From positions 31,205 to 43,228 of the forward strand of contig DKBB01000290.1 of assembly GCA_002451015.1 (NCBI GenBank): 12,024 nucleotides of DNA, written 5' to 3'. The stretch is from Acidobacteria bacterium UBA6911. GTDB lineage: Bacteria > Acidobacteriota > UBA6911. The translations under genes and the position numbers were made by a program. Shown piece by piece: positions 1 to 5,838 of this stretch (positions within the stretch are counted from its first letter, which is position 1; every line of letters starts with the position of its first letter). The notes beneath the pieces are model-generated. The model was not told the origin of the DNA and searched no databases. It was given only the letters and a program-made list of their open reading frames with translations.

Positions 1-67
1 AAACTCCCAACTGCCATTCATCCCAGCCTTTGGCTGGGGCATTCTGGCTTTTTCCCGTAAATGAATA
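1..67 (+). repeat. Partial copy of a dispersed structured repeat (right portion)
   Basis: This segment matches 9693-9780 almost base for base. Shared blocks include the opening 10 bases, a CCAGCC-TTT-GGCTGG hairpin (arms about 22-28 and 32-38) and the tail GGCTTTTTCC at 46-55. The second copy has a 19-base insertion that amounts to an extra hairpin unit. The left end of this copy lies outside the window. No ORF was recognised in it. Its nature (REP-like, MITE-like or terminator-derived) is inferred from structure only. Confidence 0.7.
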
Positions 68-93
68 ACCGGGTGTGATTTTATGGATATCGC

Positions 94-102
94 TGGTAGA
101 AT
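94..102 (+). promoter_or_regulatory. Possible extended -10 promoter for rph
   Basis: TG at 94-95, one base, then TAGAAT at 97-102 form an extended -10 element about 38 bases before the rph start codon. No good -35 hexamer stands 16-18 bases upstream, which is tolerated for extended -10 promoters. This is a motif match only. Confidence 0.3.
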
Positions 103-139
103 GTGGCTTTTCGGTTTGAATGAACAGAGAGGAGTATCG

Positions 140-895
140 ATGAGATCCAGCGGCCGTAGCCATGACGCAATGCGGGAAATACATTTGGAGCCGGATTACA
201 CGAAACATGCAGCAGGTTCGGTTCACATTGCGGTCGGAGATACAAGGGTACTGTGCACCTGCTCTGTCGAAGACAGGGTACCTCCGTTTCTTTACAACAA
301 GAACCAGGGTTGGGTTACGGCCGAATACGGCATGCTCCCGGGTGCCACATCCACGCGAACGGCACGTGAGGCCGCACGAGGCAAACAGTCGGGCCGTACC
401 GTTGAAATCCAGCGCCTCATCGGGCGTTCTCTTCGTTGCGTAGTGAATCTCTCGCTTTTGGGAACCCGGACATTCCTCATCGACTGCGATGTTCTACAGG
501 CCGACGGAGGGACGCGCACGGCTTCGATCACCGGAGGCTTTTTAGCCCTGGCCCTGGCTGTTGCAAAGCTGATGAACCGGAAGCTGCTTCCAGCTTCCCC
601 CATGATCGATTATGTCGCGGCCACGAGCGTCGGGATCATCGACGGTTACGCCTGCCTGGATCTCGATTACAAGGAGGATTCGGGCGCCGAGGTGGACATG
701 AATTGCGTCATGACCGGGCAGGGTCGCTATGTCGAGCTGCAGGGGACGGCCGAGAAAGCGCCTTTTTCAACCGAACAGCTCAATCAACTCCAGCAGCTGG
801 CGGCCGCCGGAATTCGACAGCTGATTCAGATGCAGCAGTCGGTCCTGGCGTCCCGAACCGATCTCCGAACCCTGTTCCCTCTGATCAAAGAATAA
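140..895 (+). CDS. rph: Ribonuclease PH (tRNA 3'-end phosphorolytic exoribonuclease)
   Basis: RNase PH trims the 3' tails of tRNA precursors and other RNAs in the cytoplasm, using phosphate to release nucleoside diphosphates. The 251-residue product is close to the usual length and covers the whole RNase PH fold. Visible signatures are AEYGMLP at 61-67, [19 protein letters not shown] at 81-99, the phosphate-binding GGTRTAS at 123-129 with the conserved Arg126, and the acidic active-site stretch [13 protein letters not shown] at 176-188, followed by VELQGTAE. The ATG at 140 was chosen because AGAGAGGAG stands just upstream (126-134) and the protein then opens with the family-typical MRSSGR. 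An in-frame ATG at 83 would add 19 residues unlike the family. The gene lies 40 bases ahead of rdgB, a common pairing in bacteria, so the two are probably co-transcribed. Confidence 0.96.
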   Translation: MRSSGRSHDAMREIHLEPDYTKHAAGSVHIAVGDTRVLCTCSVEDRVPPFLYNKNQGWVTAEYGMLPGATSTRTAREAARGKQSGRTVEIQRLIGRSLRCVVNLSLLGTRTFLIDCDVLQADGGTRTASITGGFLALALAVAKLMNRKLLPASPMIDYVAATSVGIIDGYACLDLDYKEDSGAEVDMNCVMTGQGRYVELQGTAEKAPFSTEQLNQLQQLAAAGIRQLIQMQQSVLASRTDLRTLFPLIKE

Positions 896-902
896 AGTTG
901 TA

Positions 903-925
903 ATTTCGGTGACAGTCACCGAAAT
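903..925. repeat. Perfect 23-bp palindrome between rph and rdgB
   Basis: ATTTCGGTGAC at 903-913 and its exact reverse complement GTCACCGAAAT at 915-925 are separated by one base. As RNA it could form a 9-bp stem with a 5-base loop. It has no T-tract, so it is not a classical terminator. It overlaps the GTG at 909 that could otherwise start rdgB. It may be an operator, an RNA-processing hairpin or one copy of a dispersed palindromic repeat. Confidence 0.7.
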
Positions 926-935
926 CAAACGGGTT

Positions 936-1568
936 ATGACTTTAGAAAATTTACAGACCATCGTTATCGCAACGCGCAATGCCGGCAAGCTCAGGGAATT
1001 CCAGGCGCTGCTCGAGCCGCTGGGAAACAGGGTGCTGAGCCTCGAGGATGCCGGGATCGATCGGGACGTTGAGGAATCGGGCGCCACCTTCTCGGAAAAC
1101 GCACGCATTAAGGCGCTCGAATATTCCCGGATGATCCTTTTTCCGGTACTCGCCGACGACTCAGGGCTGGAGGTCCGGGCGCTCGGTGGCAAACCCGGAA
1201 TTTATTCCGCACGTTATGCCGGCTCCGGAGCCTCGGACGAAGACCGCAACCGGAAGTTGCTCGAGCAGCTCGAGCATGAGGACAAAAACAGGGATGCGCG
1301 TTTTTTCTGCGCCCTGGCCATGGCCATGCAAGGCACCCTGCTGCTGGAAACCTGCGGGGAATGCCGGGGCGTCATAACCCGCACCCCGCGCGGAAAGAAC
1401 GGATTCGGGTACGACCCAGTTTTCCTGTTCCCGGAGTTGGACAAGACTTTCGGAGAATTCAGCCGGGAGGAAAAGAACGAATACAGCCATCGCTCCAGGG
1501 CAATCCGCAACTTGATTTCCATGCTGAAAAAAAATAATGGCACATCCCTTTCCCCGCATGAGGGCTAG
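936..1568 (+). CDS. rdgB: XTP/dITP diphosphatase (RdgB/HAM1 family)
   Basis: This enzyme hydrolyses deaminated purine triphosphates (dITP, ITP, XTP) to monophosphate and pyrophosphate, keeping them out of DNA and RNA. The 210-residue protein carries the full family signature: ATRNAGK at 12-18, FSENARIKA at 52-60, ADDSGLEVRALGGKPGIYSARYAG at 73-96 with the catalytic Asp pair 74-75 (written here as one family block), GKNGFGYDPVF at 153-163, and SHRSRA at 184-189. ATG at 936 was chosen because the protein then starts a few residues before the conserved strand. GTG at 909 in the same frame would add nine residues but falls inside the 23-bp palindrome, and neither start has a clear Shine-Dalgarno sequence. 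The gene follows rph closely on the same strand, which suggests one nucleic-acid quality-control operon. Its last residues (after 195) are an unconserved tail. Confidence 0.94.
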   Translation: MTLENLQTIVIATRNAGKLREFQALLEPLGNRVLSLEDAGIDRDVEESGATFSENARIKALEYSRMILFPVLADDSGLEVRALGGKPGIYSARYAGSGASDEDRNRKLLEQLEHEDKNRDARFFCALAMAMQGTLLLETCGECRGVITRTPRGKNGFGYDPVFLFPELDKTFGEFSREEKNEYSHRSRAIRNLISMLKKNNGTSLSPHEG

Positions 1569-1601
1569 AAATGCATACTGGCGGCCTGTGCGGAATTAAG
1601 A

Positions 1602-1607
1602 TACAAT
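1602..1607 (+). promoter_or_regulatory. Possible -10 box for tRNA-Pro
   Basis: TACAAT at 1602-1607 stands 19 bases before the mature tRNA 5' end, a plausible spacing for a short leader. No convincing -35 is visible, so this is a weak call. Confidence 0.25.
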
Positions 1608-1626
1608 ATCTAATTCCTGTATCTGT

Positions 1627-1703
1627 CGGGGCATAGCGCAGCCTGGTAGCGCGCCTGCCTTGGGCGCAGGAAGTCCCCGGTTCAAATCCGGGTGCCCCGA
1701 CCA
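1627..1703 (+). tRNA. tRNA-Pro (anticodon TGG), CCA encoded
   Basis: The complete cloverleaf folds by hand. The acceptor stem is CGGGGCA (1627-1633) with TGCCCCG (1693-1699). The D stem is GCGC/GCGC around AGCCTGGTA. The anticodon stem is CCTGC/GCAGG around loop CTTGGGC, with anticodon TGG at 1661-1663. The variable loop has five bases, and the T arm is CCCGG-TTCAAAT-CCGGG. The discriminator base is A1700 and CCA is encoded at 1701-1703. The C1-G72 pair at the acceptor end and the D-loop sequence are typical of bacterial tRNA-Pro. It reads CCA and, by wobble, other proline codons. Confidence 0.97.
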
Positions 1704-1749
1704 GCCTTCGCTAAAGCTCCGGCTTGCCAACCGGAGCTTTAGCGAGGGC
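1704..1749. repeat. Long hairpin abutting the tRNA 3' end
   Basis: Bases 1704-1722 and 1731-1749 pair over 19 positions with a single G-T pair, around an 8-base loop. The hairpin begins at the base right after the encoded CCA. There is no T-tract after it, so it is not a standard intrinsic terminator, although it could block 3' exonucleases or mark where RNase processing occurs. It may also be a tRNA-associated dispersed palindrome. Confidence 0.75.
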
Positions 1750-2001
1750 TGTCCACCGTAGCCTCCGAAAATGCAAATGCCCCCCCTTCCCATCCTTTCC
1801 GAACTCAGAACGAAAATTGGGGGAGTAACTTCCTGAATTCCCGACACGCAGCCCGTGCCGGACAAATCCGCAAAAAAATTCCCGGAAATCAGGTTTGCCA
1901 CACACTCCCGACACCCCAAACGACGACTTTGAGCAGGCTTTATATATGTCATTTATTTGCAGGGTTTTACATATCCGCAACGCCGAAGAAAAAAATGAAA
2001 C
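1750..2001. other. Intergenic stretch without recognised feature
   Basis: Between the tRNA-linked hairpin and the kamA promoter region I see no gene, RNA or repeat that I can support. The stretch has short homopolymer runs (C near 1780-1788, A near 1872-1878) and becomes AT-rich towards its right end. ORFs that can be drawn here on the minus strand resemble no family I know and have no good ribosome binding site. Confidence 0.5.
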
Positions 2002-2050
2002 AAATTTATACGATTTTAGTTGACAACGTAAAAAAATGCCGTATAAATTT
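2002..2050. promoter_or_regulatory. Inverted repeat overlapping the kamA promoter (candidate operator)
   Basis: AAATTTATACG at 2002-2012 is the exact reverse complement of CGTATAAATTT at 2040-2050. The right arm covers the -10 box and the left arm lies just upstream of the -35 box. A repressor or activator binding both arms would directly gate the promoter. The inverted repeat is seen directly. A role as operator is inferred. Confidence 0.5.
2020..2047 (+). promoter_or_regulatory. Sigma-70 promoter for the kamA-ATP-grasp operon
   Basis: A consensus -35 TTGACA at 2020-2025, a 16-base spacer and TATAAA at 2042-2047 form a near-consensus sigma-70 promoter. Transcription would start near 2054, giving a leader of about 64 bases that contains a 13-bp hairpin before the kamA ribosome binding site. 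Confidence 0.7.
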
Positions 2051-2068
2051 CAACGACTTTCCGATATG

Positions 2069-2106
2069 TATCTGATGTTGAAGCTGAGTATGCTCAACAT
2101 CAGATA
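2069..2106 (+). promoter_or_regulatory. 13-bp stem-loop in the kamA leader
   Basis: TATCTGATGTTGA at 2069-2081 pairs perfectly with TCAACATCAGATA at 2094-2106 around a 12-base loop. The stem ends one base before the Shine-Dalgarno AAGGA (2108-2112) that serves the GTG start at 2118. It could control ribosome access or RNA stability, or act as a DNA operator downstream of the promoter. It resembles no riboswitch that I recognise. Confidence 0.6.
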
Positions 2107-2117
2107 AAAGGAAAATC

Positions 2118-3587
2118 GTGGCAGTTTCAGCAGCTATTACCTTTTTGGAAAGGTTAAATAATTCGATGGACGACGACATCTCATCTTCCGAAAACGACGA
2201 ACCTCCGGGTACGGGATTTATACAACCCCATCTTCCCGGAATTCTCCTGAGCACGGCCCTCCCTTCAAAGGCTTCCCTTCGACAGCATGTCCCGAAAAAG
2301 TTGAAAACAACTTCTCGCCGCTCTGTTTACGAGGGAGTCATCTCCTTTACCGTCAAGACCGATGCCTTAAAGCGCGCCTGTAAATCCAACTCTGATGCGT
2401 TTGTTTCGGGTGAACGCAGTCTGCATTTTCGCGGGGAATTTTTTCCGGGAATATCGGACCGGGAATGGAATGACTGGCGCTGGCAACTGACCAACCGGAT
2501 CCGGGACCTGGCCGGTCTGGAAAAGATCCTGTGCCTTTCAGACGAAGAGCGCCGGGCAATTTCCGAACACAGGGGCCCTCTGCCGGTGGCCATTACACCC
2601 TATTATGCGAGCCTGCTGGATCGCGCGGATCCCCTGCAACCGCTCCGCCGGACGGTCGTCAAGAGCGGGCAAGAAAACCGGATCCTCCCGGAAGAAGAGG
2701 CGGATCCTCTCAACGAGGATGGCGACACTCCGGTGCCCGGACTGGTGCACCGTTATCCCGACCGGGTCTTGTTCCTGACCACAGGCTTCTGCTCGGTGTA
2801 TTGCCGTTACTGTACCCGTTCGCGCCTGGTTGGAAATCACGGCATGGAAACCGGATACAACATGAATCAATGGGAAACTGCCGTCGCGTATATTGAACAA
2901 CACCGGGAGATTCGCGATGTGGTGCTTTCGGGGGGTGACCCGCTCACTCTTCCGGACAGCCGAATCGAATGGCTCCTTCGACGGCTGCGTTCCATAGACC
3001 ATGTTGAAATTATTCGGATCGGCACTAAAGTGCCCGCCGTTTTACCGCAGCGTATCACTCCTGCTTTGTCAAGAATGCTGCGCAGGTACCACCCTCTCTG
3101 GATGAGTCTGCATTTCACGCATCCGGACGAATTGACACCGGAAGTCGCACTGGCCTGCAATCGTTTGGCCGATGCCGGTATCCCCCTTGGCAGCCAGACG
3201 GTACTACTCAAAGGCATCAACGATTCAGCCGAAATCATGACCCGACTCAACCAGGGCCTGCTTAAATATCGCGTCCGGCCCTATTACCTCTACCAATGCG
3301 ATCCGGTTCAGGGTTCCTCACATTTTCGCACGACTGTAGATAAGGGATTGGAAGTTCTCGCCGGTCTTCGGGGGCATACCACCGGATATGCCGTGCCTCA
3401 TTATGTGATCGACGCGCCGGGAGGCGGCGGGAAGATTCCTCTGCTGCCGAATTACGTTCAAGGCCATGACGGAACCGCTCTGGTTTTGAAAAATTACAGG
3501 GGCAATCTGCATAGATATCCCGATCCGATCCGCCAGACACCCGACGGGATGGAGGCCGGAAGTCCTCTAGGAGATGAGCCGCTATGA
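2118..3587 (+). CDS. kamA: Lysine 2,3-aminomutase (radical SAM, PLP-dependent)
   Basis: This enzyme converts L-lysine to beta-lysine using a [4Fe-4S] cluster, S-adenosylmethionine and PLP. The cluster motif is CSVYCRYC with Cys225, 229 and 232, followed by Arg234, which matches the carboxylate-binding Arg134 of the Clostridium enzyme. GGDPL stands at 272-276. The PLP lysine is Lys439 in PGGGGKIPLLPNY. Asp395 (in QCDPVQG) and Asp432 keep the spacing of Asp293 and Asp330, which bind the substrate side-chain amine, so lysine is favoured over glutamate as substrate. The protein has 489 residues. Relative to Clostridium KamA it has about 100 extra residues before the cluster and a shorter C-terminus. 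GTG at 2118 is supported by AAGGA five bases upstream; an ATG at 2166 is the alternative. The stop overlaps the next start (ATGA, 3584-3587). EpmB is a relative, but it is shorter and no EF-P or EpmA gene is nearby. Confidence 0.92.
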   Translation: MAVSAAITFLERLNNSMDDDISSSENDEPPGTGFIQPHLPGILLSTALPSKASLRQHVPKKLKTTSRRSVYEGVISFTVKTDALKRACKSNSDAFVSGERSLHFRGEFFPGISDREWNDWRWQLTNRIRDLAGLEKILCLSDEERRAISEHRGPLPVAITPYYASLLDRADPLQPLRRTVVKSGQENRILPEEEADPLNEDGDTPVPGLVHRYPDRVLFLTTGFCSVYCRYCTRSRLVGNHGMETGYNMNQWETAVAYIEQHREIRDVVLSGGDPLTLPDSRIEWLLRRLRSIDHVEIIRIGTKVPAVLPQRITPALSRMLRRYHPLWMSLHFTHPDELTPEVALACNRLADAGIPLGSQTVLLKGINDSAEIMTRLNQGLLKYRVRPYYLYQCDPVQGSSHFRTTVDKGLEVLAGLRGHTTGYAVPHYVIDAPGGGGKIPLLPNYVQGHDGTALVLKNYRGNLHRYPDPIRQTPDGMEAGSPLGDEPL

Positions 3588-4609
3588 AGATCGGTTTAAC
3601 CTACGACCTTCGTCAGGACTACCTCGATTGGGGCTATGGCGAAGAGGAAACGGCGGAGTTTGACCGGATCGATACCATCGAAGCCGTTGAGCAGACTTTA
3701 CAGGACCTGGGCCACGCCACCGACAGAATCGGCAATATCTGGAGCCTGACGGAACGGCTCTGCAAGGGGGACCGATGGGACCTGGTTTTCAATATTGCGG
3801 AAGGCCTGCGCGGAATCGGCCGGGAAGCGCAGGTGCCCGCCATCCTGGATGCCTATGACATTCCCTACACGTTTTCCGATCCTCTTGTGCTTTCGCTTAC
3901 TCTGCACAAGGGGATGACCAAAAGGGTTTTGAGGGATCTCGGAATTCCGACTCCGGATTTTGCTGAAATCCGCACTGAAGAAGACATCGAAAAAGTCAGG
4001 CTGCCTTACCCGTTATTCGCCAAACCTATCGCGGAGGGCACCGGCAAGGGGATCCATACGACATCCAGGATCGCGGGCAAAGCGGAATTGCACCGGGTCT
4101 GTCGCGATCTGCTCGCTAAATACAAACAGCCGGTCCTGGTAGAAACTTTTTTGCCCGGGCGTGAATTCACCGTTGCTATTGTGGGAACGGGAACCAGGGC
4201 TGAAGTTCTGGGTGTTATGGAAATTGTCCTGAAAAGCAACGCCGAAGCAAACGTTTATTCCTATGCCAACAAGGAAGAATGCGAGCTTTATGTCGACTAT
4301 ATCCTGGTTGACGATGCGCTGGCCCGGAATGCCGCTGAAACCGCGCTCAAAGCCTGGGTGGGACTGAATTGCCGCGATGCCGGACGTGTAGATCTGCGAA
4401 CCGACGCCCGGGGCATTCCAAACCTGATGGAATTAAATCCGCTGGCCGGGATTCACCCGCAACATTCCGATCTGCCGATAATCTGCAATCTGGCCGGAAT
4501 TTCTTATGTCCGCCTTTTAGAAATGATTATGGAAAGCGCGCTGTTACGTCTCAGTGACCGGTCCAGCACTGCACAACAACCGGAAATCCGGGTTTCGGTC
4601 CATCGATGA
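3584..4609 (+). CDS. ATP-grasp ligase, D-Ala-D-Ala ligase-like (first copy)
   Basis: The 341-residue protein belongs to the ATP-grasp carboxylate-amine ligases related to D-alanine-D-alanine ligase. These activate a carboxylate as acyl phosphate and join it to an amine. Visible elements are LVFNIAEG at 67-74, AKP with Lys147, the glycine-rich lid EGTGKGI at 151-157, GREFTV at 192-197, GRVDLR at 267-272, and the metal-binding ELNPLAGIHPQHSDLPI at 283-299 with Glu283 and Asn285. The usual Ddl substrate segment (GEDG...QG) is replaced by RGIGREAQVP, so D-alanine is unlikely as substrate. The start overlaps the kamA stop by ATGA, with TAGGAG about ten bases upstream, and the end overlaps the next ligase in the same way. 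Tight coupling to KamA suggests that beta-lysine is a substrate, which is inference. The C-terminus after about 322 is unconserved. Confidence 0.85.
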   Translation: MKIGLTYDLRQDYLDWGYGEEETAEFDRIDTIEAVEQTLQDLGHATDRIGNIWSLTERLCKGDRWDLVFNIAEGLRGIGREAQVPAILDAYDIPYTFSDPLVLSLTLHKGMTKRVLRDLGIPTPDFAEIRTEEDIEKVRLPYPLFAKPIAEGTGKGIHTTSRIAGKAELHRVCRDLLAKYKQPVLVETFLPGREFTVAIVGTGTRAEVLGVMEIVLKSNAEANVYSYANKEECELYVDYILVDDALARNAAETALKAWVGLNCRDAGRVDLRTDARGIPNLMELNPLAGIHPQHSDLPIICNLAGISYVRLLEMIMESALLRLSDRSSTAQQPEIRVSVHR

Positions 4610-5583
4610 ATATTTCGATAATTTATGCCGATGTTTCTGCGGAGTCGGGGAAAGACGAGCAGGATGCCCTGGTCCAGGTTGATGCCGTCCGCAAATCCCT
4701 GATTGAACTGGGACACGAAACATCCCAGTTGCCGGCTACCCTCAATCTTCACCAGGTAGAATCCGATCTTGGTCGTATCAAACCCGATCTGGTTTTCAAC
4801 CTGGTGGAATCTCTTGCAGGCACCGGACGGTTCATCCACTTTGCACCGGCGTTGCTCGAACATTTATCCCTCCCCTTTACAGGAGCGGGCGCTGAAAGCC
4901 TGTACGTCACCACGGGGAAAATACTGGCCAAGGAACGTCTCCGGTATGCGGGTATTGCCACGCCGGATTGGATGGCCGGGAGCCGTCCGGCCCTTTCGAA
5001 TATGGATTTCGCCCCCCCCTATATTGTTAAACCCTCATGGGAGGACGCATCCGTGGGCCTGGACGATGCATCCATCGTGTACGACCGGGAGAATCTTACA
5101 CAGGTATTCCAGGAAAAATCGAAACGGTACGGAAGCTGTTTCATCGAATCCTTTATTGACGGCCGGGAGTTCAACCTATCCCTTCTGGAAGGCGAAGACG
5201 GGGTACAGGTACTGCCGCCTGCCGAAATTCTCTTTGAAGAATTTCCCGACGGCAAGCCGAAGATTGTAGGCTACGACGCCAAGTGGGAAACAGGATCTTT
5301 TGAATACCACTCTACTCCAAGAAATTTCGACTTCCCGGAAAATGAGGCTTCCCTTCTCGAACAACTGCGGGATATTTCCAGGCAATGCTGGGACATTTTC
5401 GGTCTGCGGGGGTACGCACGGATCGATTTCCGTGTTGATCAAGGATTAAAACCGTGGGTAATCGAAATCAACGCCAATCCATGCATTTCGCCCGATGCGG
5501 GTTTTGTGTCTGCGGTTCATCGTGCGAACTTAAACTATGGCCGTATGATTGAACGTATTGTTGAGAGTGCCATACTTTCATAG
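4606..5583 (+). CDS. ATP-grasp ligase, D-Ala-D-Ala ligase-like (second, divergent copy)
   Basis: The 325-residue protein has the same ATP-grasp architecture as its upstream neighbour but is clearly divergent from it. Key stretches are PDLVFNLVESLAG at 60-72, VKPSWEDASVGLDD at 141-154 with ATP-contacting Lys142, DGREFNLSLL at 185-194, ARIDFRVD at 271-278, and the metal-binding EINANP at 287-292. The segment at 71-84 that should help choose the substrate (AGTGRFIHFAPALL) differs both from true Ddl and from the first copy. Two non-identical ligases in series suggest two successive amide bonds, or two different partners on one scaffold. Translation is coupled to the upstream gene through the ATGA at 4606-4609, so it is the third member of one operon. 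The actual substrates cannot be read from the sequence. Confidence 0.84.
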   Translation: MNISIIYADVSAESGKDEQDALVQVDAVRKSLIELGHETSQLPATLNLHQVESDLGRIKPDLVFNLVESLAGTGRFIHFAPALLEHLSLPFTGAGAESLYVTTGKILAKERLRYAGIATPDWMAGSRPALSNMDFAPPYIVKPSWEDASVGLDDASIVYDRENLTQVFQEKSKRYGSCFIESFIDGREFNLSLLEGEDGVQVLPPAEILFEEFPDGKPKIVGYDAKWETGSFEYHSTPRNFDFPENEASLLEQLRDISRQCWDIFGLRGYARIDFRVDQGLKPWVIEINANPCISPDAGFVSAVHRANLNYGRMIERIVESAILS

Positions 5584-5664
5584 GACGACCCTCATAAACC
5601 AATACTGTAATGAAGATTTGTGACTCTCCGGCGCGGGTTCACAAGGAAGGGAAAGGAGTCAGGA

Positions 5665-5790
5665 ATGAGGGAGGCAGAAGAGGCGCGCTTGAAAAATAAA
5701 ATAAAGCTTAGTCAGCAGCCCGTGGCAAAAGTACAACCGGCCGGGCTCCGGCTTCTGACTTCCTGCATGCCTGAAAGCAGAAAAATTTGA
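5665..5790 (+). CDS. Possible 41-residue small protein
   Basis: An ATG at 5665 follows AAGGAG (5653-5658) with a six-base spacer, an ideal ribosome binding site, and opens a 41-codon frame ending in TGA at 5788-5790. The peptide begins MREAEEARLKNKIKLSQ, is charged, has one cysteine, and shows neither a signal peptide nor a membrane segment. I recognise no family. It lies between the second ATP-grasp gene and the GNAT-deacetylase gene on the same strand, and its end overlaps a promoter candidate for the latter. It could be a real small protein, a leader peptide, or chance. The strong ribosome binding site is the only positive evidence. Confidence 0.3.
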   Translation: MREAEEARLKNKIKLSQQPVAKVQPAGLRLLTSCMPESRKI

Positions 5791-5814
5791 CGAACATACC
5801 TAAACTTTTATATC
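5787..5814 (+). promoter_or_regulatory. Possible promoter for the GNAT-deacetylase gene
   Basis: TTGACG at 5787-5792, a 16-base spacer and TATATC at 5809-5814 lie 25 bases ahead of the start at 5839. The -35 matches five of six consensus positions and the -10 is weaker. This would allow the acetylation genes to be expressed separately from the kamA operon. Confidence 0.35.
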
Positions 5815-5838
5815 AGTAGTCAAAGACGAGAAATTCCT

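Noticed and set aside
83..139. Upstream ATG start for rph
   Set aside because: The 19 added residues do not belong to RNase PH, and the ATG at 140 has a strong ribosome binding site and the typical MRSSGR opening.
1627..1703. tRNA-Pro as an integration site for a genomic island
   Set aside because: No direct repeat of the tRNA 3' end, integrase gene or other island hallmark was found in the window.
1890..1980. Minus-strand ORFs around 1596-1980
   Set aside because: They cross the tRNA gene or low-complexity intergenic sequence, lack ribosome binding sites, and resemble no known protein.
2118..3587. Reading kamA as epmB or as glutamate 2,3-aminomutase
   Set aside because: EpmB is much shorter and would be expected with EpmA or EF-P. 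The two lysine-binding aspartates (395 and 432) are kept, whereas glutamate mutases replace them.
3584..5583. Annotation of the two ligases as ddl (peptidoglycan D-Ala-D-Ala ligase)
   Set aside because: The ATP-grasp core fits, but the D-Ala-binding segment is missing in both and the context is kamA rather than mur or fts genes.
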